A stretch of DNA of 64,000 nucleotides from Chitinophaga filiformis. GTDB lineage: Bacteria > Bacteroidota > Bacteroidia > Chitinophagales > Chitinophagaceae. The stretch spans positions 3,885,001 to 3,949,000 of the forward strand of contig NZ_CP095855.1 of NCBI RefSeq assembly GCF_023100805.1. The letters are read 5' to 3'. Positions 18,914-27,170 of this stretch are shown one piece after another. The notes under the pieces are model-generated. The model saw only the letters and a list, made by a program, of their open reading frames with translations, was not told the origin of the DNA and ran no database searches. How positions within the stretch are numbered: the first letter of the stretch is position 1; the number at the start of each line of letters is the position of its first letter. The position numbers and the translations under genes are program-made.

Positions 18914-19375
18914 ATGTTAGGCACGCTCTCACAAAAACAGATAGATGAATTACTGACCAGGAACGTAACCGGCCGCATTGGTTGCCATGACGGAGACCAC
19001 ATCTATATCGTTCCTGTGAGTTATGCTTACAATGAAAAATATATCATTGCCCATTCCAGGGAAGGGCTGAAAATAGAGATGATGCGAAAAAATCCCAAAG
19101 TGTGCTTTGAGGTAGACGAGATCCATGACCTTGGCAACTGGCAATCTGCCATTGCACAGGGTACTTATGAAGAGATCACTGACGAAAGGGAACGCTATTA
19201 TGCCATGAAATTCCTTGTAAGCCGCCTGAAGCACCTGAAAATAGGCGAGACCGCCAGGCTGCCCCATATGGCCATCGAGGGCGGAGCGGAGGAGGATGTT
19301 CCGGTTGAGCTGCGCCCTGTTGTATACAGGATAAGGCTGGACCATTTAACAGGACGTTTTGAATCTTCTATATGA
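18914..19375 (+). CDS. Pyridoxamine 5'-phosphate oxidase-family flavin-binding protein
   Basis: The protein is 153 residues from the start MLGTLSQKQIDELL. It has the split-barrel flavin-binding pattern of the Pyridox_ox_2/NimA-like family: VTGRIGCHDGDHIYIVPVSY, then IIAHSREGLKIEMMRKNP and VCFEVDEI. Such proteins bind FMN or F420-like cofactors and reduce small molecules; the substrate here is unknown. The ATG at 18914 is chosen because upstream codons to 18836 encode no family-like sequence and would lie across the promoter. PPOX proteins are frequent members of hypoxia and stress regulons. It is monocistronic with a terminator after it. Confidence 0.85.
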   Translation: MLGTLSQKQIDELLTRNVTGRIGCHDGDHIYIVPVSYAYNEKYIIAHSREGLKIEMMRKNPKVCFEVDEIHDLGNWQSAIAQGTYEEITDERERYYAMKFLVSRLKHLKIGETARLPHMAIEGGAEEDVPVELRPVVYRIRLDHLTGRFESSI

Positions 19376-19410
19376 GCATATAATCATTGCATTACACACG
19401 ATACCCCTAT

Positions 19411-19459
19411 TTAAACACCAAGGTCTGCTGGAAAGCAGACCTTATCATTTTGGTGTTAA
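19411..19459. terminator. Bidirectional hairpin terminator
   Basis: AAGGTCTGCT (19420-19429) pairs perfectly with AGCAGACCTT (19434-19443) around a GGAA loop. An outer, bulged stem AACACCA/TGGTGTT extends it. It lies between the convergent PPOX and universal stress protein genes and can serve both. Confidence 0.6.
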
Positions 19460-19478
19460 CGACTATGTACTGTTACTG

Positions 19479-20300
19479 TTACCTATGCGCGATGAAAACC
19501 GGAAATTGTTTTTCCGCTATTACATCGGAAGCAAAACTACGTTTGAATATCTGTGAGAAGCCGGAACGTCCGAATGCACCGCTTACAAGTATTGGCCGGT
19601 CCAGATCGGAGATCCAGGTAGAGAAATAATCGCGTGGGTTCGCCTCTAGTTCGTAAAAGGTCAGATCGCTGAAATGACGCGCTACCAGTTCCCGGATATA
19701 ATCTTCATCAGGAATGCCTTTACCTTCTTTCTTCCCGGCATACACGAGTATGCACTGGTTCCTGCACAGCTCAGGGAAGAGATAGGCAAACTGCTTAATG
19801 GCGTAGACAGATGCACTGCTGCCATCGTAGGCGAGTACTACGGTTTCAGGATAATCAAATTCTTCGGGTGCGATGAGTACCGGGCATTCTGCATCGTGTA
19901 AGGCGTCCCGCAGGTACTCATTCGGGTTTTCCAGTCCCAGGTTTTCGTAAAACCGCTGGCTGCCTAGTATCATAAGATCTGCATAACGGCTTTCCTTTTG
20001 TAATTCCGGTAATGCAAATGAGCTGAAGTCGCGGTGTACACGGTGCTCAATATTATGCCTTACGCAGTCTTCCTGGAACTTCCTGATGTTGGCAGCTACA
20101 ATATCTGCATCATAACTTTCCAGGAGAGGTATATATACTGTACCGCCGCCACCTGCATAACTCCAGGAGCTGGCAAAATCTACCTGTGGTAAAAAGGCGC
20201 CGGTGAGCAGGATAGGCTCTTCGTCATTCATGCTGCTGGCGAAGTTGAATGCACCCCTTGAATAATGGGTGCCGTCAAACGACAATAATATCTTTCTCAT
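19479..20300 (-). CDS. Universal stress protein, tandem two-domain (paralogue 1)
   Basis: The 273-residue protein is made of two UspA folds. The first starts MRKILLSFDGTHYSRGAFNF and ends with YLRDALHDAECPVLIAPEEF. The second starts ETVVLAYDGSSASVYAIKQF and ends ILVSGAFGRSGFSQIFKRSF. The second-domain glycine motif is degenerate relative to the ATP-binding GxxGx9GS/T. Tandem USPs act as stress-responsive regulators or nucleotide-binding proteins in the cytoplasm; the target is unknown. It lies downstream of the DUF2892 gene with a 44-base gap, probably in the same transcript. Confidence 0.9.
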   Translation of the reverse strand: MRKILLSFDGTHYSRGAFNFASSMNDEEPILLTGAFLPQVDFASSWSYAGGGGTVYIPLLESYDADIVAANIRKFQEDCVRHNIEHRVHRDFSSFALPELQKESRYADLMILGSQRFYENLGLENPNEYLRDALHDAECPVLIAPEEFDYPETVVLAYDGSSASVYAIKQFAYLFPELCRNQCILVYAGKKEGKGIPDEDYIRELVARHFSDLTFYELEANPRDYFSTWISDLDRPILVSGAFGRSGFSQIFKRSFASDVIAEKQFPVFIAHR

Positions 20301-20344
20301 TGTGATTTAGTTTTTAATGATAACAGGGATGTATATAAAAGAGA

Positions 20345-20560
20345 TCATGTGTGAGAATGACGGGACCTGCAGGTACTGATGCCAAACAGGCTATAAAGGG
20401 GGCAGCTTGCCACGAGGCTTGTCAGGAGGAATACGGCTGCAATGATGGTGATGGCAATGGCGACGCCTCCGGTCACTATTTTGTTATAAACAAAGAAGAG
20501 GGCTGCTAATGCCAGTGCAACCCTGACGATCCGGTCAAACTGGCCCATATTTTTTTTCAT
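20345..20560 (-). CDS. DUF2892 (YgaP-type) small membrane protein
   Basis: The 71-residue protein begins MKKNMGQFDRIVRVALAL and has two hydrophobic helices. CPLYSLFGIST near the end is the characteristic DUF2892 signature, with two cysteines (CPLY and STC). Family members are found alone or fused to rhodanese domains, and the role is unknown. It precedes a universal stress protein gene in a likely two-gene operon. A perfect -7 box with a CRP-like palindrome lies just upstream. Confidence 0.85.
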   Translation of the reverse strand: MKKNMGQFDRIVRVALALAALFFVYNKIVTGGVAIAITIIAAVFLLTSLVASCPLYSLFGISTCRSRHSHT

Positions 20561-20583
20561 AGCATAAGTTTTAAGTACAGTAC

Positions 20584-20626
20584 CAAAATTAAGTGTTGTA
20601 AGCTCTGCAGGTGGTGACCTGCATCA
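20584..20626 (-). promoter_or_regulatory. CRP/FNR-like palindrome plus -7 box (DUF2892-USP promoter)
   Basis: On the minus strand TGATGCAGGTCA (20626-20615; TGACCTGCATCA on the plus strand) fits TGAY-N4-RTCA in all eight positions. Exactly 23 bases later is TAATTTTG (20591-20584), a perfect TAnnTTTG. The DUF2892 ATG is at 20560. This is one of the two cleanest examples of the shared promoter architecture. Confidence 0.7.
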
Positions 20627-20658
20627 TCACAACAGATGATTATAATATGCCAAAGCAG

Positions 20659-20701
20659 TAACGGGCGTTATTGAACAGCCAGGAGATTAGCGATAGCTTT
20701 G
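20659..20701 (+). promoter_or_regulatory. CRP/FNR-like palindrome plus -7 box (PolX operon promoter)
   Basis: TAACGGGCGTTA (20659-20670) is a perfect palindrome that differs from TGAY-N4-RTCA by A for G in both halves. After exactly 23 bases comes TAGCTTTG (20694-20701), a perfect TAnnTTTG. The ATG at 20744 follows at a normal distance. The in-frame TTG at 20699 lies inside the -7 box and so cannot be the start. Confidence 0.6.
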
Positions 20702-20743
20702 AAACGGATCATTTTATTTCCCCAACTATATAAACACCCGGTT

Positions 20744-21271
20744 ATGAGAGGCAATATTTTTTCGCAGGCCTATATGCTATCAAATTTTATTGCGGTGCTG
20801 ATCCTGTATATCAGCATCATTAAACCCGTTTTTGGCAGAATGTGCATGTCTCTGTTGTTCCTCGGGGGCGCTGTTGTTAATACCGTTATTTCCATCTCCC
20901 ATCCACAGATCTACATGACCTACGCAGATGTTGCGGCCCTGCCTGCATATGAAGCGTTCATCAACGGGTACTTTAGTAGTCATATTACCGGTTTTGTGCT
21001 GTCGATAGCTGTGGGGCAAGCGCTGATCGGGCTTGCGTTGTTATGGAAAGGCCCATTGGAAAAGATTGCGCTGGGAGGAGCTGTTGTTTTCCTGCTGGCC
21101 ATTGCCCCGCTGGGCGCGGGTGCTTCTTTTCCCTGCACTGTCATACTGGCCATTGCCTGTTTGTTCCTGATGCGGGAGAAAAAGATCAGTCCCTGGCCAC
21201 TGGCCATCCTGTACATGACAACACTGCATATTAAGTCATCCAAAAAACTATCATCATATGACCGTTATTAG
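20744..21271 (+). CDS. Multi-pass membrane protein of unknown function
   Basis: I do not recognise this 175-residue protein. It has about five hydrophobic segments (AVLILYISIIKPVFG, MSLLFLGGAVVNTVISI, ITGFVLSIAVGQALIGLALL, IALGGAVVFLLAIAPLG and FPCTVILAIACLFL) and a basic C-terminal tail. The alternation of helices and short loops recalls DoxX-like or small quinone-associated membrane proteins, but no signature supports that. The stop overlaps the PolX start by 14 bases, so translation of the two may be coupled. It is the first gene of a six-gene, 9-kb operon with the CRP-like promoter upstream. Confidence 0.7.
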   Translation: MRGNIFSQAYMLSNFIAVLILYISIIKPVFGRMCMSLLFLGGAVVNTVISISHPQIYMTYADVAALPAYEAFINGYFSSHITGFVLSIAVGQALIGLALLWKGPLEKIALGGAVVFLLAIAPLGAGASFPCTVILAIACLFLMREKKISPWPLAILYMTTLHIKSSKKLSSYDRY

Positions 21272-23006
21272 TCCTGCAACCTCATCACGCTGCAAAGAGC
21301 ATTTAGCTGAGATCTATCATAACATGTCTGCCTGTTACAGGTATCAGGGTCGTGTAACGGTAGCCAGGGCCTATGAAAAAATGGCCATTGAAATAAGTAA
21401 GCTGAAAAATGATATCGGCAACTATCTGCATGCTGCACAAAACGGGGAGCTGTCTGACCTGCCGGACACCCTGATAAGGGACCTCCGCGAGTTTGCAAGT
21501 ACCGGTACACTGAGAAAATATATGCGCCTGATCCAGAAAGTGCCTGTTGAACTGCTGGAGATCCTGGAAGTTAAGGGATTTGGGGCGAAGCTGGTCAGGA
21601 AGCTGTATGAAGAGCTGAATATCGGCACTATCGAGCAGTTGAAGGCCTTTATTATATCGGGTAAGCTCAAGCGGGTGAGAGGGCTCAGTAATGCAAAGAT
21701 CGATGATCTGAAACGCAGTCTCAAACTGTATAAATCCAAAGGTTCCCGTTTGTTGTTATGGGACGCCATTCTCCAGGGAAACGAGATACTCCGGGTAATA
21801 AGGCTGATCCCTGAAGTGGATGCTGCATCGCTGACCGGCAGCCTGAGAAGAGGCGCGGAAACGGTGGGCGATATTGATATGGTGATAAAAGTAGCAGACG
21901 AAGACAGGGAGCGGTTTTTACAACACCTGATGGAGGTACCCCAGGTACAAAGCCTGGCAGCTGCCGGCAGGAAAAGGGTTGCTGCTGTATTGTACAACGA
22001 TACACAGCTGGATATCAGGATCGCGGATGATGATACTTATGGCGGTACGCTGTTGTATTATACCGGGGCCCTGGAACATATCAGCCAGCTGAGCGAAAGG
22101 GCACAGAAGAAAGGGTTTGAGCTGACGGCTCAGGGCCTCTTCGAGCTGGAAAGCGGTGTGCATGTGGCTGGCCGCACAGAAGAAGATATATACAGGCGGC
22201 TGGGCCTGTCCTTTATTCCTCCCGAATTGCGTGAAGGCGGCCGGGAAATATTCAGGGCCGCGCGCAATATGTTGCCGGAACTGATCCATGCCAGCCAGAT
22301 GAAGGGCGACATGAGGATACATACTAATTACGGGAAAGGGGAGGACAGTATTTCTTCCATTGCCCATTATGCATTAAATGCCTTCCCGCATTACGAATAT
22401 ATTGTTATATCCGACCAGTTGCCAGCTGCTGCCTATGCCGGGCAGTTTGCTGAAATAGACCGTGTGAACAGGAGCATCGGGTTCCCTTTCCTGAAGAAAG
22501 GGATCGTGGTGGAGATGATGGAAGACGGTTCCACCGGTATTCCTGACGAGCTGCTGCAACAGGCTGACTGGGTAACAGCTGTCATCAATGAAACAGATGC
22601 TGAGCATTACAGGAATAAACTGATACAGGCATGCGAACATCCTTACATCAACTGTATTGCCAATCCTACAGGACGGATCATCGGGCAGCAGGAACCAGGG
22701 CCGCAGGACTGGTCACAGATCTTTAAAAGGGCCGCGCTTACCGGTACTGCGCTGGAGATCAATGCACAGCCGCAAAGGCTGGATCTTTCAGATCATCTGC
22801 TGAAAGGCGCTGCCGAAAAAGGTGTGAAGATCGTTATCAACAGCTGCGCACAGCTGTGCAGTCACTACGACTATATGCAGATGGGCGTCATCATGGCCCG
22901 CCGCGGATGGTGCAGCCGGGAAAATGTGCTGAATACCCTGCCCTGGGAAGAAGTGGAAGGCTTTAAACGTTTGTCTGCCGCCAATGCGCGGGTAAAGCTG
23001 CATTAG
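21258..23006 (+). CDS. polX: Family X DNA polymerase (PolX) with degenerate PHP domain
   Basis: The 582-residue protein has PolX architecture: N-terminal helix-hairpin-helix segments (about residues 1-150, with LEVKGFGAKLVRKLYEELN), a Pol beta-like palm and a C-terminal PHP domain (about 345-580). The palm keeps GSLRRG and the three catalytic aspartates (Asp205 and Asp207 in GDIDMVI, Asp252 in LDIRI), so it should be an active gap-filling polymerase. In the PHP domain most metal ligands are replaced: Arg353 for the first His of HxH, Gln387 in ISDQ, Val417 for Glu, Asn444, Asn469 (ANPTGR), and Cys530 and Gln532 for Asp and His. Its 3'-5' exonuclease is therefore probably dead. It is cotranscribed with stress genes. 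Confidence 0.9.
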   Translation: MTVISPATSSRCKEHLAEIYHNMSACYRYQGRVTVARAYEKMAIEISKLKNDIGNYLHAAQNGELSDLPDTLIRDLREFASTGTLRKYMRLIQKVPVELLEILEVKGFGAKLVRKLYEELNIGTIEQLKAFIISGKLKRVRGLSNAKIDDLKRSLKLYKSKGSRLLLWDAILQGNEILRVIRLIPEVDAASLTGSLRRGAETVGDIDMVIKVADEDRERFLQHLMEVPQVQSLAAAGRKRVAAVLYNDTQLDIRIADDDTYGGTLLYYTGALEHISQLSERAQKKGFELTAQGLFELESGVHVAGRTEEDIYRRLGLSFIPPELREGGREIFRAARNMLPELIHASQMKGDMRIHTNYGKGEDSISSIAHYALNAFPHYEYIVISDQLPAAAYAGQFAEIDRVNRSIGFPFLKKGIVVEMMEDGSTGIPDELLQQADWVTAVINETDAEHYRNKLIQACEHPYINCIANPTGRIIGQQEPGPQDWSQIFKRAALTGTALEINAQPQRLDLSDHLLKGAAEKGVKIVINSCAQLCSHYDYMQMGVIMARRGWCSRENVLNTLPWEEVEGFKRLSAANARVKLH

Positions 23007-23053
23007 AGAATACCCTCACAGATTATTACTCATCACATAAAATGATATTTTCC

Positions 23054-23893
23054 ATGAAAAAGATACTATATGTAACAGACGTGGTAAAACTGGACCCGGC
23101 CACGCTCGATTTTGCCTGCTACCTGTGTAATCTCTCCCATTCAAAACTGACAGGCATCTTCCTTGAAAATCTGAGAGGTGAGGCGCGGTCCGGAAAGATG
23201 TTGAAAGAAACGGCCCTGGAAGGCGGTATCAATGTACAGACGGAGAATGTGGAAGAACTTAAAGAACAATGCCTGGCCGACAACATCCAGTTGTTCAAAG
23301 ACAGTTGTGAGAAGCGGGGTGTAACAGGCATCGTTCACCGCGATCTGGGAATACCACTGGAAGATGTTGTGATGGAAAGCAGGTATGCCGACCTGCTGCT
23401 GATAGATGCTGCTACCTCTTTCTCCGTTGCGAAGGAAAACGTTCCTACCAGGTTTGTGACAGATGTACTGGCCGATGCGGAATGCCCTGTTGTTATTCTG
23501 CCGGAGAGCTTTGAGGGCCTGAACAAGATCGTATTTACCTATGACGGACGCGGTTCCTCTGTATTTGCCATCAAACAGTTCACCCAGCTGTTCCCCGAGT
23601 TGAAAGAGCATCCCGTGGTGGTGATCACGGTTATGGAAGACAAGAATAAACCTTCTCCTGAAGAAAGATATAAGCTGAAAGAATGGTTACATGATCATTA
23701 CAGCGATGTGGATTTTATTGTCATGGATGGTAATGTGAAAACCGGTTTGTTAGACAGCCTGCTGCTGCGCGATAAAGACTTTATTGTGATGGGCGCTTAT
23801 GGCAGAAATGCTTTTTCCACCCTCTTTACGCCAAGTCACGCCGCCCCGATACTGAAGCTGATAGCACAACCCGTATTCATCGCACATCAGTAA
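23054..23893 (+). CDS. Universal stress protein, tandem two-domain (paralogue 2)
   Basis: The protein is 279 residues from MKKILYVTDVVKL. The first UspA domain runs to VLADAECPVVILPESF, and the second starts KIVFTYDGRGSSVFAIKQF and ends IVMGAYGRNAFSTLFTPSHA. The ATG at 23054 is preferred over 23042 because MKKILYVTD is the standard USP beginning. It lies 47 bases after polX and 18 bases before the next USP gene, inside the same operon. It is divergent in sequence from the other USPs here, so it is not a recent duplication. Confidence 0.9.
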   Translation: MKKILYVTDVVKLDPATLDFACYLCNLSHSKLTGIFLENLRGEARSGKMLKETALEGGINVQTENVEELKEQCLADNIQLFKDSCEKRGVTGIVHRDLGIPLEDVVMESRYADLLLIDAATSFSVAKENVPTRFVTDVLADAECPVVILPESFEGLNKIVFTYDGRGSSVFAIKQFTQLFPELKEHPVVVITVMEDKNKPSPEERYKLKEWLHDHYSDVDFIVMDGNVKTGLLDSLLLRDKDFIVMGAYGRNAFSTLFTPSHAAPILKLIAQPVFIAHQ

Positions 23894-23911
23894 ACCCACA
23901 ATAGCATTCGT

Positions 23912-24748
23912 ATGAAAAAGATCATTGCCGCATTCGACGGACTTAAATTTTCCGACAGCACCCTGTCTTATGTCCTTACCCTCGGGCAACAGTGTGAGGC
24001 GCATATTGTAGGTGTCTTCCTGAATGATATGACCTACTACAGCCGGAATCCCTACAGGGTACTGGTTGAAGCCGACAACAATTACACTACACTGGAAGCG
24101 CTGCAGGAAGAGGATGCCGCCACCAGGGCGAAGGCAGTGGAAAAGTTCAGCGCCGCCTGTAGTGAGGCCGGCTTGAATTACAGCGTACATAAAGACCACA
24201 ACATCGCCCTGATGGAATTATTGCACGAAAGTACCTATGCTGATCTCGTTATTATCGAGGCAAATGAGACCTTCAACAGGTATACGGAAGACCTGCCCAC
24301 CCGTTTTATCAGGGATTTCCTGGCCGGTGTGCAATGTCCTGTGCTGCTGGCGCCAAAGTTTTATATACCTGTTGTGAAAACGATCCTGTTGTACGACGGA
24401 CAGCCCTCTTCGGTGTATGCGATCAAGCAGTTCGGTTACCTGCTGCCGGTGTTGAATGCATTACCTGCCGAGGTCATTACGGTGAAAGACAGCAAGGAAG
24501 ATCTTCACTTGCCGGATAACAGGTTAATGAAAGAGTTTATGAAACGGCATCAGCCTAACGCTACCTATACGGTACTGAAAGGTGATCCGGAAGAAGAGAT
24601 CGTTTCCCGCCTGAGAAGTGAGGACGCTAAGGCCCTTGTTGTTGCGGGCGCCTACAGGAGAGGAGCAGTATCAAGATTCTTCCGGAATAGCATGGCCGAT
24701 GTGCTGATGCGGGAACTGAAATGGCCCCTGTTTATTGCTCACCAGTAA
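23912..24748 (+). CDS. Universal stress protein, tandem two-domain (paralogue 3)
   Basis: The 278-residue protein begins MKKIIAAFDGLKFSDSTLSY. Its first domain closes with FLAGVQCPVLLAPKFY, and its second begins TILLYDGQPSSVYAIKQFGY and ends LVVAGAYRRGAVSRFFRNSM. It is 10 bases upstream of the PEP synthase start and in the same operon as PolX and another USP. Two adjacent tandem USPs could form heteromers, but nothing in sequence proves that. Confidence 0.9.
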   Translation: MKKIIAAFDGLKFSDSTLSYVLTLGQQCEAHIVGVFLNDMTYYSRNPYRVLVEADNNYTTLEALQEEDAATRAKAVEKFSAACSEAGLNYSVHKDHNIALMELLHESTYADLVIIEANETFNRYTEDLPTRFIRDFLAGVQCPVLLAPKFYIPVVKTILLYDGQPSSVYAIKQFGYLLPVLNALPAEVITVKDSKEDLHLPDNRLMKEFMKRHQPNATYTVLKGDPEEEIVSRLRSEDAKALVVAGAYRRGAVSRFFRNSMADVLMRELKWPLFIAHQ

Positions 24749-24758
24749 AAGTTGCGTT

Positions 24759-27170
24759 ATGGAAGCTTTGGTAAAAGGTTTTGCCGAAATCAGTATGCAG
24801 GATGTTGCCCAGGTAGGTGGCAAGAATGCATCTATGGGAGAGATGATGAAACATCTTACTCCACAGGGTATTAATATTCCCGGCGGTTTTGCTACTACCG
24901 CTTTTGCCTACTGGACATTCCTGGACTTCAACAACCTGTGGGAGCCGCTGGAAGCGCTGATGGGAGGCCTGGACCGCCGCCAGTTCAATAACCTGAAAGA
25001 AACAGGCGCCGCCGCCAGGCAATTGATCCTGCAGGCGGAAATACCCGACTTTATAGTGAAGGCCATCAAAGAAGAATATGCCCGCTTATGTACCAATGGA
25101 CCTGCGCCGGTTGCCGTGCGTAGCAGCGCCACTGCTGAAGATATGCCTTATGCCAGCTTTGCCGGACAGCATGAGTCCTTCCTGAATGTGAAAGGTGAAG
25201 ACCTGGTGGTGGAAGCGGTGCTGCATTGTTACTCTTCTTTGTATACGGACCGTGCTATCAAATACCGGGAAGACAATGGTATAGAACACAAGAAGGTAGC
25301 GCTCTGCGCCTGTATCCAGAAAATGGTGCGTTCAGATCTTGCGGGGTCCGGAGTTGCTTTTACACTGGAGCCTGAATCCGGCTTCCGCGATCTTGTGCTT
25401 GTTTCAGGTACCTGGGGGCTGGGAGAAAATATTGTGCAGGGCAGCATCGAGCCTGACGAATATTATGTTTTCAAGCCAACATTGCGGCAGGGTAAGCAGC
25501 CCATCATCCAGCGAAAGCTGGGCAGTAAACAACTGACGATGAAGTATGCCAATGACAGCAGGGACATCGTGAATGTACCTACACCGGAAGAGCAGCAACA
25601 CCAGCCGGTGCTGACAGACGCGGAAGTGATACAGCTGGCCCGCTGGGGCATATTGATAGAAGAACATTATAAAGGCCCGATGGACATTGAGTGGGCGAAA
25701 GACGGACTGGATGGTAAACTGTATATCGTACAGGCCCGTCCTGAAACGGTCCATTCCCGGGAGACGGGCCACGAAGCATTTGAATACCGCCTGAAGCAGA
25801 AAGGACATGAACTGCTGCGCGGACAGGCCATCGGCAGTATGGTGGTAACGGGTATTGCCCGTGTACTGGCTTCTCCTGCCGAGGGAAATATGCTGAAAGA
25901 TGGAGAGATCATCGTTACCCGTACAACAAGTCCGGACTGGGACCCCCTGCTTAAAAAGGCTGGCGCTATTATCACCGATTCCGGCGGGCGCACAAGCCAT
26001 GCCGCCATTGTGGCGCGGGAGCAGCATGTTCCGGCCATTGTGGGCTGCGGGAAGGCGACTGAATTGATCGTAAGCGGCATGGTGATCACTGTTTCCTGCT
26101 GTGAAGGAAAGGAAGGTGTTGTATATGAAGGCGCTGTTCCTTACGAAAAGGTGGAAACCGACTTCAGTCATATCAAGTCTCCCGGCAGGGTAAAGCCGAT
26201 GCTTATTATGAGCGATCCCGGGCAGGCCTTTAAGCTGGCAGCCTATCCCGCAGAAGGCGTAGGACTGCTCCGGATGGAATTTATTATTACTCATACTATA
26301 GGTATACATCCTATGGCACTGGTGCGTTATCCGGACCTGAAAGACGACATTGCCCGGAAACAGATCAGGGAACTGACCACTGGTTTTGACGACAAGAAAC
26401 GTTTCTTCATAGAACGCCTTTCCCAGGGTATCGCCACTATTGCAGCGGCTTTTTACCCGCGGGAAGTGATTGTCAGGATGAGCGATTTTAAGACAAACGA
26501 ATACGCCGCCCTGACGGGAGGAATGGAATTTGAGCCCGATGAAGAGAACCCCATGCTGGGATTCCGCGGGGCATCCCGTTACTATCATCCCGCCTATAAA
26601 GCGGCCTTTGGGCTGGAATGTGCCGCTATCAAAACGGTCAGGAATGATATGGGCCTGACCAATGTAAAGGTGATGATCCCTTTCTGCCGTACGGTGGCTG
26701 AAGGAAGTAAGGTATTGTCCGTGATGGAAGAATATGGGCTAAAGAGAGGCGTGAACGGACTGGAGGTCTATGTGATGGCTGAGATACCGTCCAACGTAGT
26801 GTTGGCGGAGAAGTTTGCCGCCATATTTGACGGGTTCTCTATAGGTTCGAATGACCTTACCCAGCTGACCCTGGGCATTGACAGGGATTCCAGCCTGGTG
26901 GCAACGCTGTTCAACGAGGAAGACCAGGCCGTAGAAAGCCTTTTATCCGAAGTGATAAAAAGGGCTATCAAATGCAAGAGGCCCGTAGGCCTCTGTGGCC
27001 AGGCGCCCAGCGACCTGCCGGCATTCACCGCTTTCCTTGTCAGGAATGGCATCAGTAGTATTTCCTTTAATCCCGATGCTTTGTTGAGGGGTATTGAAAA
27101 TATTGTAGCCGCAGAAGATGTTGTCAGGGAAGATCAGCCGGGTAAACAACTGGTGAAAGATGACTATTAA
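24759..27170 (+). CDS. ppsA: Phosphoenolpyruvate synthase
   Basis: PEP synthase converts pyruvate, ATP and water to PEP, AMP and phosphate. The 803-residue protein shows the N-terminal ATP-binding domain (VAVRSSATAEDMPYASFAG; LAGSGVAFTLEPESG), the phospho-histidine swivel domain (GGRTSHAAIVAREQ) and the C-terminal PEP/pyruvate domain with catalytic Cys in GLCGQAPSD. Length and motif order are as in PpsA. The start at 24759 follows the USP stop by 10 bases; an upstream ATG at 24735 overlaps that gene. It overlaps the following ATPase by 11 bases. Placement with stress genes suggests redirecting pyruvate toward gluconeogenesis or glycogen under energy limitation. Confidence 0.95.
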   Translation: MEALVKGFAEISMQDVAQVGGKNASMGEMMKHLTPQGINIPGGFATTAFAYWTFLDFNNLWEPLEALMGGLDRRQFNNLKETGAAARQLILQAEIPDFIVKAIKEEYARLCTNGPAPVAVRSSATAEDMPYASFAGQHESFLNVKGEDLVVEAVLHCYSSLYTDRAIKYREDNGIEHKKVALCACIQKMVRSDLAGSGVAFTLEPESGFRDLVLVSGTWGLGENIVQGSIEPDEYYVFKPTLRQGKQPIIQRKLGSKQLTMKYANDSRDIVNVPTPEEQQHQPVLTDAEVIQLARWGILIEEHYKGPMDIEWAKDGLDGKLYIVQARPETVHSRETGHEAFEYRLKQKGHELLRGQAIGSMVVTGIARVLASPAEGNMLKDGEIIVTRTTSPDWDPLLKKAGAIITDSGGRTSHAAIVAREQHVPAIVGCGKATELIVSGMVITVSCCEGKEGVVYEGAVPYEKVETDFSHIKSPGRVKPMLIMSDPGQAFKLAAYPAEGVGLLRMEFIITHTIGIHPMALVRYPDLKDDIARKQIRELTTGFDDKKRFFIERLSQGIATIAAAFYPREVIVRMSDFKTNEYAALTGGMEFEPDEENPMLGFRGASRYYHPAYKAAFGLECAAIKTVRNDMGLTNVKVMIPFCRTVAEGSKVLSVMEEYGLKRGVNGLEVYVMAEIPSNVVLAEKFAAIFDGFSIGSNDLTQLTLGIDRDSSLVATLFNEEDQAVESLLSEVIKRAIKCKRPVGLCGQAPSDLPAFTAFLVRNGISSISFNPDALLRGIENIVAAEDVVREDQPGKQLVKDDY

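Noticed and set aside
20699..20743. TTG start giving 15 more residues to the PolX-operon membrane protein
   Set aside because: The codon lies inside the predicted -7 box TAGCTTTG, so it would not be transcribed; the ATG at 20744 is better.
25404..26588. 394-codon minus-strand open frame opposite ppsA
   Set aside because: It is antisense to conserved PEP synthase motifs, shows no domain of its own, and lacks a sensible promoter or start context.
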